64,000 bases of DNA, taken from assembly GCF_001434575.1 (NCBI RefSeq), contig NZ_AZDA01000140.1, positions 146,309 to 210,308 of the forward strand, written 5' to 3'. The position numbers and the translations under genes are program-made. The stretch comes from Loigolactobacillus bifermentans DSM 20003 (lineage in GTDB: Bacteria; Bacillota; Bacilli; Lactobacillales; Lactobacillaceae). The notes below the pieces were generated by a model. It worked only from the letters and a program-made list of their open reading frames with translations, had not been told where the DNA came from and did no database searches. Shown here piece by piece: positions 62,675 to 64,000 of the stretch. How positions within the stretch are numbered: position 1 is the stretch's first letter; each line of letters opens with the position of its first letter.

Positions 62675-63331
62675 TTATTTAAAATGGCCGAAGGTAAAAA
62701 ATTGTACTCCGGCGAGTAACACAAAGGCCAACCCCCAATTCCACGCTGGAATGACAAAGCGTTGGTAGTGGGTGCGTTGGGTGGTCTCATTAAAGCCATG
62801 AGATTGCATGGACTGGGCTAAATTGTCGGACCACCGTAATGATAGTAAAACGGCCTTAAAGAAAATTTGAGGTGACCAGACGTGCAGCACTTCGCCACGC
62901 ATTAAGGCGGCCGTTTTGATCTGCTTCACCGCCTGCGTCACCTGTGGCGCAAAGTTAAAAGCTCCTAGCATCCCATAAACAAACTTGGCGGGTAAATGAC
63001 AATTTTGTTCCAAAGAACCGAGTAATTCATCCGGCGTACACGTAAAGGTCAGCACGCCTCCCAGCCAAATATAAGCAAACACACGGGTGGACAGCAACCA
63101 AGCACTATGCATGGCATCGCCGGTTCCATGAAAATAAAATGAGAGCCAAGTCCCTAAAACTGGAATAATTGGGACAATCAAAAGCCAGGCAAAACGCTTC
63201 ACCGAAATCCGCTTAGCAATCAGATATAACGCCGCCACCACTGCAATCACCACGTTAGTCGTAATCGTTTGGACAAACGCAATTTCAAAACTAATAAACA
63301 ACACAACGCCTAGTTTAACGGATGGATTCAT
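62675..63331 (-). CDS. EcfT-like energy-coupling transmembrane protein
   Basis: The 218-residue membrane protein starts MNPSVKLGVVLFISFEIAF, typical of EcfT/CbiQ, has four to five membrane segments, and carries the coupling motif AALMRGEVL (Ala-x-Arg-Gly form) at about 157-165. The second motif is degenerate (SMQSHGFNE, with His in place of Arg). EcfT couples ATPases to S components. No ATPase gene lies beside it in the window; upstream is a transposase remnant region, so an operon may have been disrupted. ATG 63331 has AGGTG 8 bases before it. Confidence 0.85.
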   Translation of the reverse strand: MNPSVKLGVVLFISFEIAFVQTITTNVVIAVVAALYLIAKRISVKRFAWLLIVPIIPVLGTWLSFYFHGTGDAMHSAWLLSTRVFAYIWLGGVLTFTCTPDELLGSLEQNCHLPAKFVYGMLGAFNFAPQVTQAVKQIKTAALMRGEVLHVWSPQIFFKAVLLSLRWSDNLAQSMQSHGFNETTQRTHYQRFVIPAWNWGLAFVLLAGVQFFTFGHFK

Positions 63332-63344
63332 GTGCCAACACCTG

Positions 63345-63516
63345 CTATACAAAATGTAGAATTATGTCATCAAACATAATGAGAAAGAAGTATAGTTTTC
63401 CTTTCCGAATTTTGTTTGCTTCCGTCATCATTAGTATTCCGATAGCCGAAAAACGGGTAATCGCAGGGACTAACTCTTGAAGCTTAAGGGCATAGCCTTC
63501 CCCCTTTTTAATTATT
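63345..63516 (-). other. gap between tnpB and ecfT: possible IS605 right end and coding remnant
   Basis: Directly after the tnpB stop the minus strand holds AAAAAGGGGGAAGGCTATG and CCCTTAAGCTTC, a G-rich hairpin-forming stretch where an IS605 guide-RNA scaffold and element end would lie. An open frame continues from there (LQELVPAITRFSAIGILM and on, about 45 residues) and stops 10 bases before the ecfT ATG. It could be the tail of an upstream gene interrupted by the insertion. I do not recognise the family with confidence. Confidence 0.35.
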
Positions 63517-64000
63517 TTAAAGTGCGAGTTGTGATAGGTTTTGAACGGCATTTTCATCACGATCTAACGTGACACCGCATTTATAACAAACATATTCGTG
63601 GTGTTTTGTTTGATGTTTAGCATTCCCGTGCAAACCAAGTTTATCCGCCCCTTTTTTAACGTGTCCACAATTCGAACAACGCTGGGTACTGGGATAATAC
63701 CGATCCGCTAAAAGTAATGTTTTGCCGTACCAGTCACACTTATAAGTTAAAACTTGTCTAAAATAGCCGAACAATGAGCGTTGTAAACCTTTTGAAGCAA
63801 TATGGGTCATTTGCATTTTTTTCACATCTAGGTCTTCAATCACGATTTTGTCATACCGGCTTACCAAATAATTGGTAAATTTCTGTGTCAAATCGTGTTG
63901 AATATTGGCCACTTTCCGGTAATCACGCTGTAACTTGGCTTTCGTTTGGGCGTAATTTTTACTTTTAGTGCCTTTGATGTGACCATTTGCCACTCGTTTA
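63517..64000 (-). CDS. tnpB: IS200/IS605-family TnpB nuclease, C-terminal part (runs off the window)
   Basis: About 161 residues of the C-terminal half are present and the frame is open to the window edge, so the gene starts outside. Visible features are KIVIEDLDVKKM (RuvC-II Glu), LTYKCDWYGKTLLLADRYYPSTQ, the zinc ribbon CSNC...CYKC and RuvC-III LDRDENAVQNL. All match active TnpB, an RNA-guided DNA nuclease that helps IS605 elements persist. Whether the rest is intact and whether tnpA is present cannot be seen. Confidence 0.9.
   Translation of the reverse strand, partial: KRVANGHIKGTKSKNYAQTKAKLQRDYRKVANIQHDLTQKFTNYLVSRYDKIVIEDLDVKKMQMTHIASKGLQRSLFGYFRQVLTYKCDWYGKTLLLADRYYPSTQRCSNCGHVKKGADKLGLHGNAKHQTKHHEYVCYKCGVTLDRDENAVQNLSQLAL

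Overview
The window reads as chromosomal DNA of a fermentative, low-to-moderate-GC Gram-positive bacterium, most likely a member of the Lactobacillaceae. The signs are strong AGGAGG-type ribosome binding sites with several TTG/GTG starts, mannose-family and mannitol PTS operons driven by PRD regulators, an ECF vitamin transporter S component, a choloylglycine-hydrolase-family protein, DUF956, DUF960 and DUF6483 proteins, and CcpA-type control sites. Species cannot be fixed from this sequence alone. No prophage, CRISPR array, rRNA or plasmid replication gene was seen.

Layout. 0-13 kb: a lone siderophore-type binding protein, a GNAT enzyme, a two-gene unit (histidine phosphatase plus ComA-like phosphosulfolactate synthase) bracketed by inverted copies of a long hairpin element, a GlcD-type oxidase, mannose-6-phosphate isomerase, a TauE-type exporter, a LysE exporter facing a MocR regulator, a bile-salt-hydrolase-family enzyme and an MqsR/Panacea toxin-antitoxin pair. 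13-23 kb: arginine biosynthesis, argC-J-B-D-F on the minus strand facing carA-carB on the plus strand. Together they make arginine from glutamate; ArgJ recycles the acetyl group, and the carbamoyl phosphate for ArgF comes from CarAB. 23-30 kb: glutamate-cysteine ligase, a TcaA-like zinc-ribbon membrane protein, an unknown protein and a chromosomal TnpB-derived protein with a long Ala/Lys/Pro linker, then two very small genes, one of them PspC. 30-35 kb: antiporter, membrane protein, HAD phosphatase, DUF488, ECF S component and a hydroxyacid dehydrogenase.

35-42.4 kb holds a mannose-class PTS locus (LevR activator, lone IIB, IIAB, IIC, IID, two DUF956 genes) with a textbook sigma-54 promoter. 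42.5-48.8 kb has hairpin repeat arrays, tRNA-Leu(AAG), thrB-hom, sprT, tex and a uracil-DNA-glycosylase-family gene. 48.8-56 kb has a disulfide-type flavin reductase, a P2A metal ATPase behind a manganese-type (yybP-ykoY) leader, nadE and nicotinate phosphoribosyltransferase. 56-64 kb has the mannitol operon mtlA-R-F-D with a visible activator site and cre, nagB with a NagR-type operator, an EcfT gene, and the 3' part of an IS605-type tnpB running off the end.

The two most unusual things are (1) the TnpB-derived protein at 27.6-29.2 kb, which keeps D/E/D and zinc-ribbon residues at near-canonical spacing but carries about 150 residues of histone-H1-like linker and has no visible transposon context, and (2) two families of dispersed hairpin repeats. 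In these the flanks are conserved and the stems change on both sides together, and one family ends in a Shine-Dalgarno sequence and carries its own anti-Shine-Dalgarno.
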